Assembly: GCF_028372415.1 (NCBI RefSeq)
Contig: NC_092873.1
Coordinates: 357,396,128 to 357,460,127, forward strand
Length of the DNA: 64,000 nucleotides
Reading direction: 5' to 3'
DNA from: Notamacropus eugenii
Taxonomy: Eukaryota > Chordata > Mammalia > Diprotodontia > Macropodidae
Positions 45,630 to 57,450 of the stretch are shown here, piece after piece (the stretch's first letter is position 1; every line of letters begins with the position of its first letter). The notes under the pieces are model-generated. The model was not told where the DNA came from. It searched no databases and saw nothing but the letters and a program-made list of their open reading frames with translations. The translations under genes were made by a program, and so were the position numbers.

Positions 45630-46231
45630 TGTTGGGATTGGAAGCTCAATTCCGTGTGGACAGTCTCGGGCATGTAAAGGTGGGAGCTTCTAAATCTTAG
45701 AGCTCTCACGAGACCCCCCCAGGAAACGGCTGGGAATCGAGGTGAACCGAGCTATCTCGAGTAATTCCGCCTCTTCCCGTGAGAAACGTGATGGGAGAGA
45801 GATCTCCCCGCCCTCGAGATTGTCCCGGATTGGAGCACACCTAGTTACCTAACAGCACGGTATTTAGATGCAAACTATGCTGCTGGAGAGTTAAGTAGGA
45901 TTGAGGAAGCCTGAAAGCTCTCTTAGCACGTGAGGAGCCAAGAGGACAGTAGGCTCCGCTTCTCTTCTTTCCTCTCTCCCCTCCCCCTCTCTCCCCGCTT
46001 GTACTTCTACTTCCAATCCCTTAAGATCCTAGCCTCCTTAGGAAATCTCCCCCTCTTCCTCCTAAGGAAGACCCCCCTGCACTTGTAACCGAGACCCTGA
46101 AATAAAGCTCAACACTTGTTCGACACTGGAACGTCCTTTCTCTCATATGAGCATCCGGTTTTGGCCAACCGAAGACCTCGGAGGTGAGATAAGAAGACTC
46201 GGGTAGCCCGCACAGGCCTCTAGGCCTGGCA
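45630..46231 (+). mobile_element. Solo LTR of an endogenous retrovirus
   Basis: A 602-bp segment beginning TGTTGGGATTGG and ending CTGGCA, flanked by the 6-bp direct repeat atggtt (45624-45629 and 46232-46237). A poly(A) signal, aataaag, lies near 46101. No internal retroviral sequence is present, so it is a solo LTR. A 6-bp duplication suits class II (beta-like) elements. High CpG and exact flanking repeats suggest it is fairly young. The strand is inferred from the poly(A) signal. Confidence 0.8.
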
Positions 46232-46379
46232 ATGGTTTTTTAAAAAAAAGGATATTCCTGGTAAGATCACACCCTACATATGTTTCTAATATTTTCATTA
46301 ATGGAATACTTCTTTTCATGATTTTTCTGGTGGGAAATACAGGATGACCCAACCTGTTACTCTCTGACTCTGTTCGTGT

Positions 46380-47079
46380 TGGGGAAATAACTCAATTCCT
46401 TATATAATTTGTGAATGAACAATTAGTATTACCTACATTATCATCACCACCACCACCATTATCATCTTTATTTGACAAATTTACAAGGACAAAGAAGTTT
46501 ATGCAGAGGAGCAGAGTTTATTAAGACACAAGCAAGTAAGTCATTGGTGCAATGAAACAGTATAAGAATACTGAGAAAAAAAAGTAAAAATATGGGGAAA
46601 TGTGATTACAACAAATTAGAAGTATTATTAAAAGGAAGAAACACCGAGTGATTACACAAATAAAATCTCAATGATTAACACTTTAGATTCAATTCATCTG
46701 ATAATGATCAGAAAGGAGTAATTTCCGTAATGTCACTGCTTTTTCTCTGACAAAGAGTCAGAAGGAAAGCCAGGCAGAGTCACACGCTTGGACATCTGGA
46801 ACAACAAATTCAGCGTAATTCCTCTCAGCAATGAGTGAAAACGGAACTGATACTTCACCTACAAAGATGTCAACACATGGTGTGAAAGAACACGACTGGA
46901 TGGCAGACAATGATATTACATGAAAGTCAGTATAATATTTTCAATGACAAGACGGAATTGGGACCATTTGGCAATAGGAGAAAGGTTGGCAAAAAAAATG
47001 ACTACTAGGAAGATGACTGCTTCTAAGTATAATCACTGATCACTTTTAAAATGAAGGTGATCAACAAGACGATGAGTTA
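46380..47079 (-). other. Diverged 3' flank of the first KRTAP copy
   Basis: Homologous to the end of each array unit (51575-52274) but clearly diverged. The shared frame is aattcaattcctt, attatcaccaccg, gggacaaggaagttta, gcagggtttattaag. Similarity becomes near-perfect exactly at 47080. This is the old paralogue flank at the edge of the array. Confidence 0.8.
46517..46522 (-). promoter_or_regulatory. Poly(A) signal of KRTAP copy 1
   Basis: AATAAA on the minus strand, 539 bp past the stop codon, in the position of the signals of the other copies (51711, 56906, 62110). Confidence 0.65.
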
Positions 47080-47411
47080 CAGCAGCTGGTCCCACAACAG
47101 GTGGGCCTGCAGCAGGTAGTTTCACAGCAGCATGTTCTGCAGCAAGCTGGATGACAGCACGAAGGCTGGCAGCAACTAGAGTCACAGCAGCATGGCTGGC
47201 AGCAAGGTTGGCAGCAGCTGGGCACACAGCAGGTGGGCTCGCAACAAGTTGTGCGGCAGCAAACTGTTCTGCAGCATGTAGGTTGGCAACATGAAGGCGG
47301 GCAGCAGGTGGACGTGCAGCAAGACGGCTTACAGCAGGTTGTTCTGCAGCAGACTGTCCTGCAGCATGTTGGCTGGCAGCAGGTGGGAGCACAGCAGCAG
47401 GAGCTGACCAT
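47061..47411 (-). CDS. KRTAP: Keratin-associated protein, KRTAP4/9-like, array copy 1 (116 aa, chimeric end)
   Basis: Intronless ultra-high-sulfur KRTAP expected to cross-link hair keratin filaments. The ATG at 47411 opens [18 protein letters not shown] 17-residue extension upstream lacks Cys, overlaps the leader and is not taken as protein. Units include [42 protein letters not shown] and CCETTCC, with 48 Cys in 116 residues. The final residues are [12 protein letters not shown], while the three other copies end [12 protein letters not shown]. The change falls where the near-perfect array identity stops, so the last codons and 3' UTR come from a different paralogue. A TATA box lies 80 bp upstream and a poly(A) signal is at 46517. 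Placement in KRTAP9 or KRTAP4 is uncertain. Confidence 0.9.
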   Translation of the reverse strand: MVSSCCCAPTCCQPTCCRTVCCRTTCCKPSCCTSTCCPPSCCQPTCCRTVCCRTTCCEPTCCVPSCCQPCCQPCCCDSSCCQPSCCHPACCRTCCCETTCCRPTCCGTSCCNSSSC

Positions 47412-47490
47412 GGTCTGGGGTGGGGGAGGTTTCTGTGCAGTAGCAGAGGAACGGGTTTCCAAGAGTCTGAGGACGTCTCCTCTTCTAGGT

Positions 47491-47500
47491 CTTTATATAC
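47491..47500 (-). promoter_or_regulatory. TATA box of KRTAP copy 1
   Basis: gtatataaag on the minus strand, about 80 bp before the ATG. Identical in the other copies. Confidence 0.8.
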
Positions 47501-47949
47501 CTGTTCCACCTCACAAGGTGAAATTGAGCCCATGCAGCAGCATCCTTCCTTGTTACTGTTTATTCCTTCGGTTCTAGAGCGTTGGACAATTATGTCGCTT
47601 CATGCTTGTTGACTAAGTGTCACTGGGAATCTTATTAGAATAAATGCCTTAGCTGACTCCTCCCCTGCATTCATCCTGTCGTTTTCTGCAGAGACAATAG
47701 AAAATTTTTCCTCAAGGAAATTCTTAAGCATCAAGGAAGTGTCAACCAGCGCTATGCAGAGTAGTCCCTTCACGTGATCATCAGATCCTGCCAGATCGTG
47801 GGTCAGATGAAAATTATTTCACCGTCTCTTCTTCTTCCACCCTTGCTCGGTGGCAACTTTAAATGTAACAGGAAGCATACAAGTGAGAGCTTGTGACTCT
47901 GTGTCCGTATCACTGATTTTAGAGGTAGAAGTCCACGATAAAAATTCTA

Positions 47950-48080
47950 CCGCGACTACCTAGCTGCTACACGACTTTGTCCTACCTATCAGACTTCCGT
48001 GAACCTTAACTGCCTTCTCCGTAACATGAGGATAATAATACCTGTCCTGGGTTGCTTTGCAGGTTCTTGGAACATCTCAT
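47950..48080 (+). mobile_element. MIR relic in array unit 1
   Basis: accttaactgccttctccgt aacatgaggataataatacc tgtcctgggttg follows the MIR order. It recurs at +5195 and +10390. Confidence 0.65.
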
Positions 48081-48849
48081 GAAGCTGCTGTGAAAAATGT
48101 CGTCGGCCTCATTTTTCTGTTTTGCGAACTGCAACTCCTCATATTGGCTCTGTGATCCTGCTCACCTCACCAGACTTCTCCATGTCGAAATACCTCTCTG
48201 ACTTTTGGAAAAGTCACCACCCCGGAATTCTTAAAGTTCCTCATATTTCAGGTCACTCTCTAAATGAATTCAGAGATACGGTCCTTTCACTTGACCCTAC
48301 GCTAGAATGGAAGTTTTCTGCGTTTTTCAGTTATTTCCCACCTCAGATGGTACCCAGCTTTGTGACAAACGAAACAGTGAAGCCAAAGTCCTATGCAGAA
48401 ACTTGTCTCAGAAGGCATACATTCTGCTATCCTGATATTTCCCCATGTATCCCTGGTTAAGGAGGAAATACGTTTCTTTATCCGTTCTTCAGAACATCCA
48501 ATGATGCTCTGCCATGTAATATGCAAAGGCATTTCCATCCTTAGTCCACCCTTTAGTCTGTGCCTTTGTTTTGCTTCAATAATTCTGAATCCCCTTCTTT
48601 TCACCCACATGCCACTTCTTCCTGGTATCCTCATCAAGCTCAAGCACCTTGGATTAACGCTTCCTCTTATTTGACTTCTCTCCGGGTCTCTGTTCTCTGT
48701 CTCTCCTTCACTTTCACTGTGTCTCTGGACAAATATGAAGAAGACACGAAGGACGATGAGTTCTCACGAGAAGAAGTGTGTCTTCCTGAAATAGCCCACG
48801 TTTTGGGAGAATGCTAATGTTCTGAAATCACATTCAACTTTCCATCTCA

Positions 48850-48985
48850 TTTTCAGCCTCACAACAACGCTGGCAGGAAGGTGCGATTCCATCCTCATTT
48901 CACTGAAGAGACTCCCATACGATAAGAAACTTCCCCCGGACTCCAAAATGCACAAGTGTTTGAGGTGACATTTGAACCTCCACCT
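48850..48985 (+). mobile_element. MIR/Ther-type relic in array unit 1
   Basis: tctcattttcagcctcacaa caacgctggcaggaaggtgc and catttgaacct fit a CORE-SINE. Copies lie at about 54045 and 59240. Confidence 0.65.
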
Positions 48986-50637
48986 CCCTTGCTCAAGGAG
49001 CACCTACCTCCCTGGACCCTGTGCCTCACAAACCACTCACGGGACTCAAAGAACAAAGACCTGGAAGACGTCCGAGGGAAGTTTGAAAGGAAGTCAAGTC
49101 AATGAGAAGGAAGTAGGCAATTTCTGGAATACTGAAAATCTTCCACGTTCCAGAGGGTACAGGTGAAGGAAAGTGGAGAGCGTTGGGGGAAGGGGGGGGG
49201 GGGCGCAACACTTTGGAGCAGGTGAGAGAACAGGTCAGTAAGAACCAAGAACAATTGCACAACGTAGGATGCAAGTAACACTCTGCAGGTGTGTTAGTAC
49301 AGGGGGATCTAATGGGGAAAAGAGCAAAATCGCAGGCCCGTGCTACCTATGTGGTTTAATAATGGCTTAGAGACTTCTGGGGAAATAATCTTTGACAACT
49401 CACGATGCCAGGAGACATTTCCTTCTCGCTCACAATGACCACTTGAGGCACCATCCTGGTTTCATCTCACACATGAGGCCGCATAGCTGGACAAAAGTCA
49501 CAAAAACTGGCTCTACTTCTATCCTGGATTCTCAAGTCTACTTCTACAGATGAATCTGGAAAAATCCAAGTCTCCTGAGAACTTTTCTCTCTTATCTTGA
49601 GGGATTTTGAGATAAACAGAGCTGGAATGTTTCACAGATATATCAATCCAGTGCAGGCAGAACCAAGGCACTCTTGCATATAGCCTTCACAGATGGCCTT
49701 CTTTGAGGAGGGCCTAAGAGAGCCTCATAATTTCATTAGTGTGGGAAGCCCTTTCACGGAACTACTTCTCCCTCTGCCAAGGCAGATTGGAAACTGCTCT
49801 GCAACCAAGGCAGTGTGGTCTTAAATGTCTTCACCAGAGTCAAATGTCTGAAGAGTGAAGTTAGACAAGTCTTCCACACTTCAAAGCCAATCCTCTTAAC
49901 TATGACCAGACACTGGCTCTTTAGGAGTCGTCCAGAAAGGGCTAAATGCAAGGGTGACTAGAATGCTTTGCATTTCACATACTGCACTCATGAACTCAGG
50001 CGTCTTTGCACTGGTCCCAGCTCTATGGCATCTGTCCTTCTTCTCTGGAAAGGGCTTTAGCCCAACCTGCATTGCAGCCGCAAAGTATGCCAATTCGCAA
50101 GGTGCCTACTCCCTTGGTTTTCAGCCCTTCAACGTAGGGGAAAAGTCACAAATCGGACGATAGACTACATCAGAGAGAAAGCCAGATTGGGACGCGGCAA
50201 AGAAGGTGCTGTCTCAGGAAGATGGCCTACTTTGGGGACCATTGCTTCTTCTCTGTCACCTGACCCTCACTGCTGCAGTAGAAGTACAGGCCAAGGTGCT
50301 CAAAAGTGGACTCCATCTTCAAGGCACACAGTCGAGGCATCACAGAATGTGAATGAATGTGGAGAGGACCTTAGGGTCCTCTGAGTCATGTAAGTCATTG
50401 ACGATGAACTTGCTCCTAATAGGACACTTTCATGACACAATTTTCCTGGCACATGGCTGCCAAGTCTCTCGATCTAATACTATCTTCAATGGGATTCTCC
50501 TACTCAGGATATCACAACTGCTCCGAAGGGAATATAGGATCTCCCTCCCTCTTGCACTATGACCTTGTGGCGTCAATCGGTCTCACTCTCTGTGCCTCTG
50601 TGAATCTGGTGGTATTTCTCCTCCCCTCTCTTAACAT

Positions 50638-50659
50638 CTCTCTCTCTCTCCCTCCCTCC

Positions 50660-50690
<31 letters not shown>

Positions 50691-50791
50691 TCTCTCTCGC
50701 TCTCTTTCTCGCTCGCTCGCTCGCTCTCGCTCTCTCGCTCTCTCGCTCTCTCTCTCTCTCCCCCTCTCTCTCTATCTCCCTATCTATCTCC

Positions 50792-50840
<49 letters not shown>

Positions 50841-50860
50841 CCTCTCTCTCTCTCTCTAGA
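50638..50860. repeat. CT-rich and (CTAT)n microsatellite, unit 1
   Basis: CT runs, CTCG runs, then about 11 CTAT repeats (50792-50838). It translates as Ser/Leu-rich open frames that are not genes. Confidence 0.95.
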
Positions 50861-51269
50861 TCTGTCTCCATCTCTTGCAGTGGATATCCTTCTCTGGCTC
50901 TCTGCCTTTCTATCTGTCTTTCTTTCTTCTCTGTCTCTGCCACTCTGCATCTACCTTTTTCTGGGCACTTAATCTCTTTGACTCCCTCTGTCTCAGTCTC
51001 TCTACGGCTGTGGCTGTTGCTGTGTCTGCCCTGTCCGTCTGCCTCTGTCTCTTTCCACGTCTGTCTCTGTAAACGCCTTTCTCTCTGTACGCACATAACA
51101 AAACGCTAAGCTTATATGTGGATGTAGGAAAGAATATAAAAGCCCACATTTATGCGTCCATGAACGTTAATATGCATCCGTGTGTTGCCGTGTGTGTCTA
51201 TAACACATAGGTAGATGCAGACGTGGTATATAGCTAGCTATTTCCTTGTTATCTCCACCACTACAACAG

Positions 51270-51345
51270 AAGCTCTTCTAGCACTGAAACCGTTGCCTTT
51301 CTTTGCATCCTCAGTGCTTATCAGAGAGCATGGCACCTCGTAAGC
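51270..51345 (+). mobile_element. L2 3' end relic, unit 1
   Basis: gttgcctttctttgcatcct cagtgcttatcagagagcat ggcacctcgtaagc follows the L2 terminal order. Confidence 0.55.
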
Positions 51346-51354
51346 CTTCAGATA

Positions 51355-51570
51355 CGGGATCATAGATGTAGACCTGGAAAACATCACAGAGGTTCCCTGG
51401 TTCTGCCCCATCGTTTTACGAATGACTGAAAGGCAGAGGCAAATAAGTTGCCTATCTTGCCTAACATCACAAAGAAAAGAAGAGACAGGGCCAGGACGTA
51501 CATGTCATTCAGCTGTGACTTGCCTACCAGTAGCCCCGAAGGTGTATAGAGAGCCACACTAATCAATTCC
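51355..51570 (+). mobile_element. MIR relic, unit 1
   Basis: gggatcatagatgtagacct ggaaaacatcacagaggttc and ccatcgttttacgaatgact gaaaggcag parallel the MIR-class SINE at 23725. Copies lie at about 56550 and 61754. Confidence 0.65.
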
Positions 51571-51710
51571 TCTTAGGGGGAAAAGAATTCAATTCCTTGC
51601 TTGATTTATGCGTGATAGAAGCCTATCTTCTGCATTATCACCACCGGCAGCGTCATCACCTCTACCTCGCAAAATTGCAGGGACAAGGAAGTTTACGCAA
51701 ACGAGCAGGG

Positions 51711-51716
51711 TTTATT
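51711..51716 (-). promoter_or_regulatory. Poly(A) signal of KRTAP copy 2
   Basis: AATAAA on the minus strand, 540 bp past the stop codon. Confidence 0.65.
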
Positions 51717-52255
51717 AAGAGATAAGGAAGTTACATGGGTCCTGTGACAACATCGAGAAACATTCATGGAAGGAAAAAAAGTATAAGATGGAACACAAAG
51801 ACAATGACCCTCGGAAGCATCCACTTCACAAAGGAATAGCTAAATGAAACCTGAGTGCTTACAAAGAAGGGAATCTCAGGAACTAACCAAGGGGGTGCAT
51901 TGGGTCAGATTAGGACCAGAAAAGGAGAACTTCCTCTCTGTTGTTCATGCATGAGGACCAGATGGAAGGACAGTCACGGGAAGCTAGAGCCTTGTCGATC
52001 GGGAACAAGAAAATGGAGGTCATTCTCCTCTGCAGCCAAGGGACATGGAGCTGGTAGTTTACCCACAAAGGTGTCAGCACAGGTGAGAGAACGCGGAACG
52101 GATGGTACTACACTTCAGAGAGTCTAAGATTTTCCCGGAGCAAGATGCGAGAGGGAACACTGGTCAGCAAGGGAGGGGTTGAGAGCAAAAGCCTGGAGTA
52201 GGAAGATGGGCGGCCCGCTGAGCACAATCACTGCACATTCTGGAGAGCAAGTTGA

Positions 52256-52606
52256 TCAACAACAGGATGGGTGGCAGCAGCTGGTCCCACAACAGGTGGG
52301 CCTGCAGCAGGTAGTTTCACAGCAGCATGTTCTGCAGCAAGCTGGATGACAGCACGAAGGCTGGCAGCAACTAGAGTCACAGCAGCATGGCTGGCAGCAA
52401 GGTTGGCAGCAGCTGGGCACACAGCAGGTGGGCTCGCAACAAGTTGTGCGGCAGCAAACTGTTCTGCAGCATGTAGGTTGGCAACATGAAGGCGGGCAGC
52501 AGGTGGACGTGCAGCAAGACGGCTTACAGCAGGTTGTTCTGCAGCAGACTGTCCTGCAGCATGTTGGCTGGCAGCAGGTGGGAGCACAGCAGCAGGAGCT
52601 GACCAT
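52256..52606 (-). CDS. KRTAP: Keratin-associated protein, KRTAP4/9-like, array copy 2 (116 aa)
   Basis: Same gene as array copy 1, with the native end. ATG at 52606, stop TGA at 52256, 49 Cys in 116 residues. It opens [17 protein letters not shown] and ends [12 protein letters not shown]. The protein is identical to copy 3, as is the whole surrounding unit apart from a few bases. TATA box at 52686-52695, poly(A) signal at 51711. Because promoter, leader, coding sequence and 3' flank all come as one block, it should be expressed like its neighbours and its transcripts could not be told apart from those of copy 3. Confidence 0.92.
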   Translation of the reverse strand: MVSSCCCAPTCCQPTCCRTVCCRTTCCKPSCCTSTCCPPSCCQPTCCRTVCCRTTCCEPTCCVPSCCQPCCQPCCCDSSCCQPSCCHPACCRTCCCETTCCRPTCCGTSCCHPSCC

Positions 52607-52685
52607 GGTCTGGGGTGGGGGAGGTTTCTGTGCAGTAGCAGAGGAACGGGTTTCCAAGAGTCTGAGGACGTCTCCTCTTCTAGGT

Positions 52686-52695
52686 CTTTATATAC
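52686..52695 (-). promoter_or_regulatory. TATA box of KRTAP copy 2
   Basis: gtatataaag on the minus strand, 80 bp before the ATG at 52606. Confidence 0.8.
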
Positions 52696-55600
52696 CTGTT
52701 CCACCTCACAAGGTGAAATTGAGCCCATGCAGCAGCATCCTTCCTTGTTACTGTTTATTCCTTCGGTTCTAGAGCGTTGGACAATTATGTCGCTTCATGC
52801 TTGTTGACTAAGTGTCACTGGGAATCTTATTAGAATAAATGCCTTAGCTGACTCCTCCCCTGCATTCATCCTGTCGTTTTCTGCAGAGACAATAGAAAAT
52901 TTTTCCTCAAGGAAATTCTTAAGCATCAAGGAAGTGTCAACCAGCGCTATGCAGAGTAGTCCCTTCACGTGATCATCAGATCCTGCCAGATCGTGGGTCA
53001 GATGAAAATTATTTCACCGTCTCTTCTTCTTCCACCCTTGCTCGGTGGCAACTTTAAATGTAACAGGAAGCATACAAGTGAGAGCTTGTGACTCTGTGTC
53101 CGTATCACTGATTTTAGAGGTAGAAGTCCACGATAAAAATTCTACCGCGACTACCTAGCTGCTACACGACTTTGTCCTACCTATCAGACTTCCGTGAACC
53201 TTAACTGCCTTCTCCGTAACATGAGGATAATAATACCTGTCCTGGGTTGCTTTGCAGGTTCTTGGAACATCTCATGAAGCTGCTGTGAAAAATGTCGTCG
53301 GCCTCATTTTTCTGTTTTGCGAACTGCAACTCCTCATATTGGCTCTGTGATCCTGCTCACCTCACCAGACTTCTCCATGTCGAAATACCTCTCTGACTTT
53401 TGGAAAAGTCACCACCCCGGAATTCTTAAAGTTCCTCATATTTCAGGTCACTCTCTAAATGAATTCAGAGATACGGTCCTTTCACTTGACCCTACGCTAG
53501 AATGGAAGTTTTCTGCGTTTTTCAGTTATTTCCCACCTCAGATGGTACCCAGCTTTGTGACAAACGAAACAGTGAAGCCAAAGTCCTATGCAGAAACTTG
53601 TCTCAGAAGGCATACATTCTGCTATCCTGATATTTCCCCATGTATCCCTGGTTAAGGAGGAAATACGTTTCTTTATCCGTTCTTCAGAACATCCAATGAT
53701 GCTCTGCCATGTAATATGCAAAGGCATTTCCATCCTTAGTCCACCCTTTAGTCTGTGCCTTTGTTTTGCTTCAATAATTCTGAATCCCCTTCTTTTCACC
53801 CACATGCCACTTCTTCCTGGTATCCTCATCAAGCTCAAGCACCTTGGATTAACGCTTCCTCTTATTTGACTTCTCTCCGTGTCTCTGTTCTCTGTCTCTC
53901 CTTCACTTTCACTGTGTCTCTGGACAAATATGAAGAAGACACGAAGGACGATGAGTTCTCACGAGAAGAAGTGTGTCTTCCTGAAATAGCCCACGTTTTG
54001 GGAGAATGCTAATGTTCTGAAATCACATTCAACTTTCCATCTCATTTTCAGCCTCACAACAACGCTGGCAGGAAGGTGCGATTCCATCCTCATTTCACTG
54101 AAGAGACTCCCATACGATAAGAAACTTCCCCCGGACTCCAAAATGCACAAGTGTTTGAGGTGACATTTGAACCTCCACCTCCCTTGCTCAAGGAGCACCT
54201 ACCTCCCTGGACCCTGTGCCTCACAAACCACTCACGGGACTCAAAGAACAAAGACCTGGAAGACGTCCGAGGGAAGTTTGAAAGGAAGTCAAGTCAATGA
54301 GAAGGAAGTAGGCAATTTCTGGAATACTGAAAATCTTCCACGTTCCAGAGGGTACAGGTGAAGGAAAGTGGAGAGCGTTGGGGGAAGGGGGGGGGGCAAC
54401 ACTTTGGAGCAGGTGAGAGAACAGGTCAGTAAGAACCAAGAACAATTGCACAACGTAGGATGCAAGTAACACTCTGCAGGTGTGTTAGTACAGGGGGATC
54501 TAATGGGGAAAAGAGCAAAATCGCAGGCCCGTGCTACCTATGTGGTTTAATAATGGCTTAGAGACTTCTGGGGAAATAATCTTTGACAACTCACGATGCC
54601 AGGAGACATTTCCTTCTCGCTCACAATGACCACTTGAGGCACCATCCTGGTTTCATCTCACACATGAGGCCGCATAGCTGGACAAAAGTCACAAAAACTG
54701 GCTCTACTTCTATCCTGGATTCTCAAGTCTACTTCTACAGATGAATCTGGAAAAATCCAAGTCTCCTGAGAACTTTTCTCTCTTATCTTGAGGGATTTTG
54801 AGATAAACAGAGCTGGAATGTTTCACAGATATATCAATCCAGTGCAGGCAGAACCAAGGCACTCTTGCATATAGCCTTCACAGATGGCCTTCTTTGAGGA
54901 GGGCCTAAGAGAGCCTCATAATTTCATTAGTGTGGGAAGCCCTTTCACGGAACTACTTCTCCCTCTGCCAAGGCAGATTGGAAACTGCTCTGCAACCAAG
55001 GCAGTGTGGTCTTAAATGTCTTCACCAGAGTCAAATGTCTGAAGAGTGAAGTTAGACAAGTCTTCCACACTTCAAAGCCAATCCTCTTAACTATGACCAG
55101 ACACTGGCTCTTTAGGAGTCGTCCAGAAAGGGCTAAATGCAAGGGTGACTAGAATGCTTTGCATTTCACATACTGCACTCATGAACTCAGGCGTCTTTGC
55201 ACTGGTCCCAGCTCTATGGCATCTGTCCTTCTTCTCTGGAAAGGGCTTTAGCCCAACCTGCATTGCAGCCGCAAAGTATGCCAATTCGCAAGGTGCCTAC
55301 TCCCTTGGTTTTCAGCCCTTCAACGTAGGGGAAAAGTCACAAATCGGACGATAGACTACATCAGAGAGAAAGCCAGATTGGGACGCGGCAAAGAAGGTGC
55401 TGTCTCAGGAAGATGGCCTACTTTGGGGACCATTGCTTCTTCTCTGTCACCTGACCCTCACTGCTGCAGTAGAAGTACAGGCCAAGGTGCTCAAAAGTGG
55501 ACTCCATCTTCAAGGCACACAGTCGAGGCATCACAGAATGTGAATGAATGTGGAGAGGACCTTAGGGTCCTCTGAGTCATGTAAGTCATTGACGATGAAC

Positions 55601-55832
55601 TTGCTCCTAATAGGACACTTTCATGACACAATTTTCCTGGCACATGGCTGCCAAGTCTCTCGATCTAATACTATCTTCAATGGGATTCTCCTACTCAGGA
55701 TATCACAACTGCTCCGAAGGGAATATAGGATCTCCCTCCCTCTTGCACTATGACCTTGTGGCGTCAATCGGTCTCACTCTCTGTGCCTCTGTGAATCTGG
55801 TGGTATTTCTCCTCCCCTCTCTTAACATCTCT

Positions 55833-55850
55833 CTCTCTCTCCCTCCCTCC

Positions 55851-55881
<31 letters not shown>

Positions 55882-55982
55882 TCTCTCTCGCTCTCTTTCT
55901 CGCTCGCTCGCTCGCTCTCGCTCTCTCGCTCTCTCGCTCTCTCTCTCTCTCCCCCTCTCTCTCTATCTCCCTATCTATCTCC

Positions 55983-56035
<53 letters not shown>

Positions 56036-56055
56036 CCTCTCTCTCTCTCTCTAGA
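55833..56055. repeat. CT-rich and (CTAT)n microsatellite, unit 2
   Basis: As in unit 1, with about 12 CTAT repeats (55983-56033). Confidence 0.95.
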
Positions 56056-56905
56056 TCTGTCTCCATCTCTTGCAGTGGATATCCTTCTCTGGCTCTCTGC
56101 CTTTCTATCTGTCTTTCTTTCTTCTCTGTCTCTGCCACTCTGCATCTACCTTTTTCTGGGCACTTAATCTCTTTGACTCCCTCTGTCTCAGTCTCTCTAC
56201 GGCTGTGGCTGTTGCTGTGTCTGCCCTGTCCGTCTGCCTCTGTCTCTTTCCACGTCTGTCTCTCTAAACGCCTTTCTCTCTGTACGCACATAACAAAACG
56301 CTAAGCTTATATGTGGATGTAGGAAAGAATATAAAAGCCCACATTTATGCGTCCATGAACGTTAATATGCATCCGTGTGTTGCCGTGTGTGTCTATAACA
56401 CATAGGTAGATGCAGACGTGGTATATAGCTAGCTATTTCCTTGTTATCTCCACCACTACAACAGAAGCTCTTCTAGCACTGAAACCGTTGCCTTTCTTTG
56501 CATCCTCAGTGCTTATCAGAGAGCATGGCACCTCGTAAGCCTTCAGATACGGGATCATAGATGTAGACCTGGAAAACATCACAGAGGTTCCCTGGTTCTG
56601 CCCCATCGTTTTACGAATGACTGAAAGGCAGAGGCAAATAAGTTGCCTATCTTGCCTAACATCACAAAGAAAAGAAGAGACAGGGCCAGGACGTACATGT
56701 CATTCAGCTGTGACTTGCCTACCAGTAGCCCCGAAGGTGTATAGAGAGCCACACTAATCAATTCCTCTTAGGGGGAAAAGAATTCAATTCCTTGCTTGAT
56801 TTATGCGTGATAGAAGCCTATCTTCTGCATTATCACCACCGGCAGCGTCATCACCTCTACCTCGCAAAATTGCAGGGACAAGGAAGTTTACGCAAACGAG
56901 CAGGG

Positions 56906-56911
56906 TTTATT
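56906..56911 (-). promoter_or_regulatory. Poly(A) signal of KRTAP copy 3
   Basis: AATAAA on the minus strand, 540 bp past the stop codon. Confidence 0.65.
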
Positions 56912-57450
56912 AAGAGATAAGGAAGTTACATGGGTCCTGTGACAACATCGAGAAACATTCATGGAAGGAAAAAAAGTATAAGATGGAACACAAAGACAAT
57001 GACCCTCGGAAGCATCCACTTCACAAAGGAATAGCTAAATGAAACCTGAGTGCTTACAAAGAAGGGAATCTCAGGAACTAACCAAGGGGGTGCATTGGGT
57101 CAGATTAGGACCAGAAAAGGAGAACTTCCTCTCTGTTGTTCATGCATGAGGACCAGATGGAAGGACAGTCACGGGAAGCTAGAGCCTTGTCGATCGGGAA
57201 CAAGAAAATGGAGGTCATTCTCCTCTGCAGCCAAGGGACATGGAGCTGGTAGTTTACCCACAAAGGTGTCAGCACAGGTGAGAGAACGCGGAACGGATGG
57301 TACTACACTTCAGAGAGTCTAAGATTTTCCCGGAGCAAGATGCGAGAGGGAACACTGGTCAGCAAGGGAGGGGTTGAGAGCAAAAGCCTGGAGTAGGAAG
57401 ATGGGCGGCCCGCTGAGCACAATCACTGCACATTCTGGAGAGCAAGTTGA

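Larger units (their letters stand above)
47080..52274. repeat. KRTAP tandem array unit 1 (5195 bp)
   Basis: Starts at cagcagctggtcccac within the first KRTAP and runs to the same point in the second. Contents: KRTAP 5' part and promoter; MIR relics (47950-48080 and 48850-48985); a 12-G run (49192-49203); a CT/CTAT microsatellite (50638-50860); an L2 3' end (about 51270-51345); a MIR (51355-51570); and the 3' flank and end of the next KRTAP. No second gene is supported. Recurrent short open frames, such as the one at 48122-48460, cross MIR relics. Confidence 0.95.

Noticed and set aside
47061-47411. CRISPR-like array in the KRTAP repeats or unit microsatellites
   Set aside because: Repeats are in-frame pentapeptide codons or simple sequence, without uniform unique spacers, in a mammalian genome.
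48122-48643. 112- and 113-residue open frames repeated in every unit
   Set aside because: They overlap each other on opposite strands, lie next to or across MIR relics, show no family signature, and are conserved only because the units are recent duplicates.
50432-51109. Long Ser/Leu-rich open frames in each array unit
   Set aside because: They translate a CT/CTAT microsatellite and start in unrelated sequence. Recurrence at 55623 and 60823 only reflects identical units.
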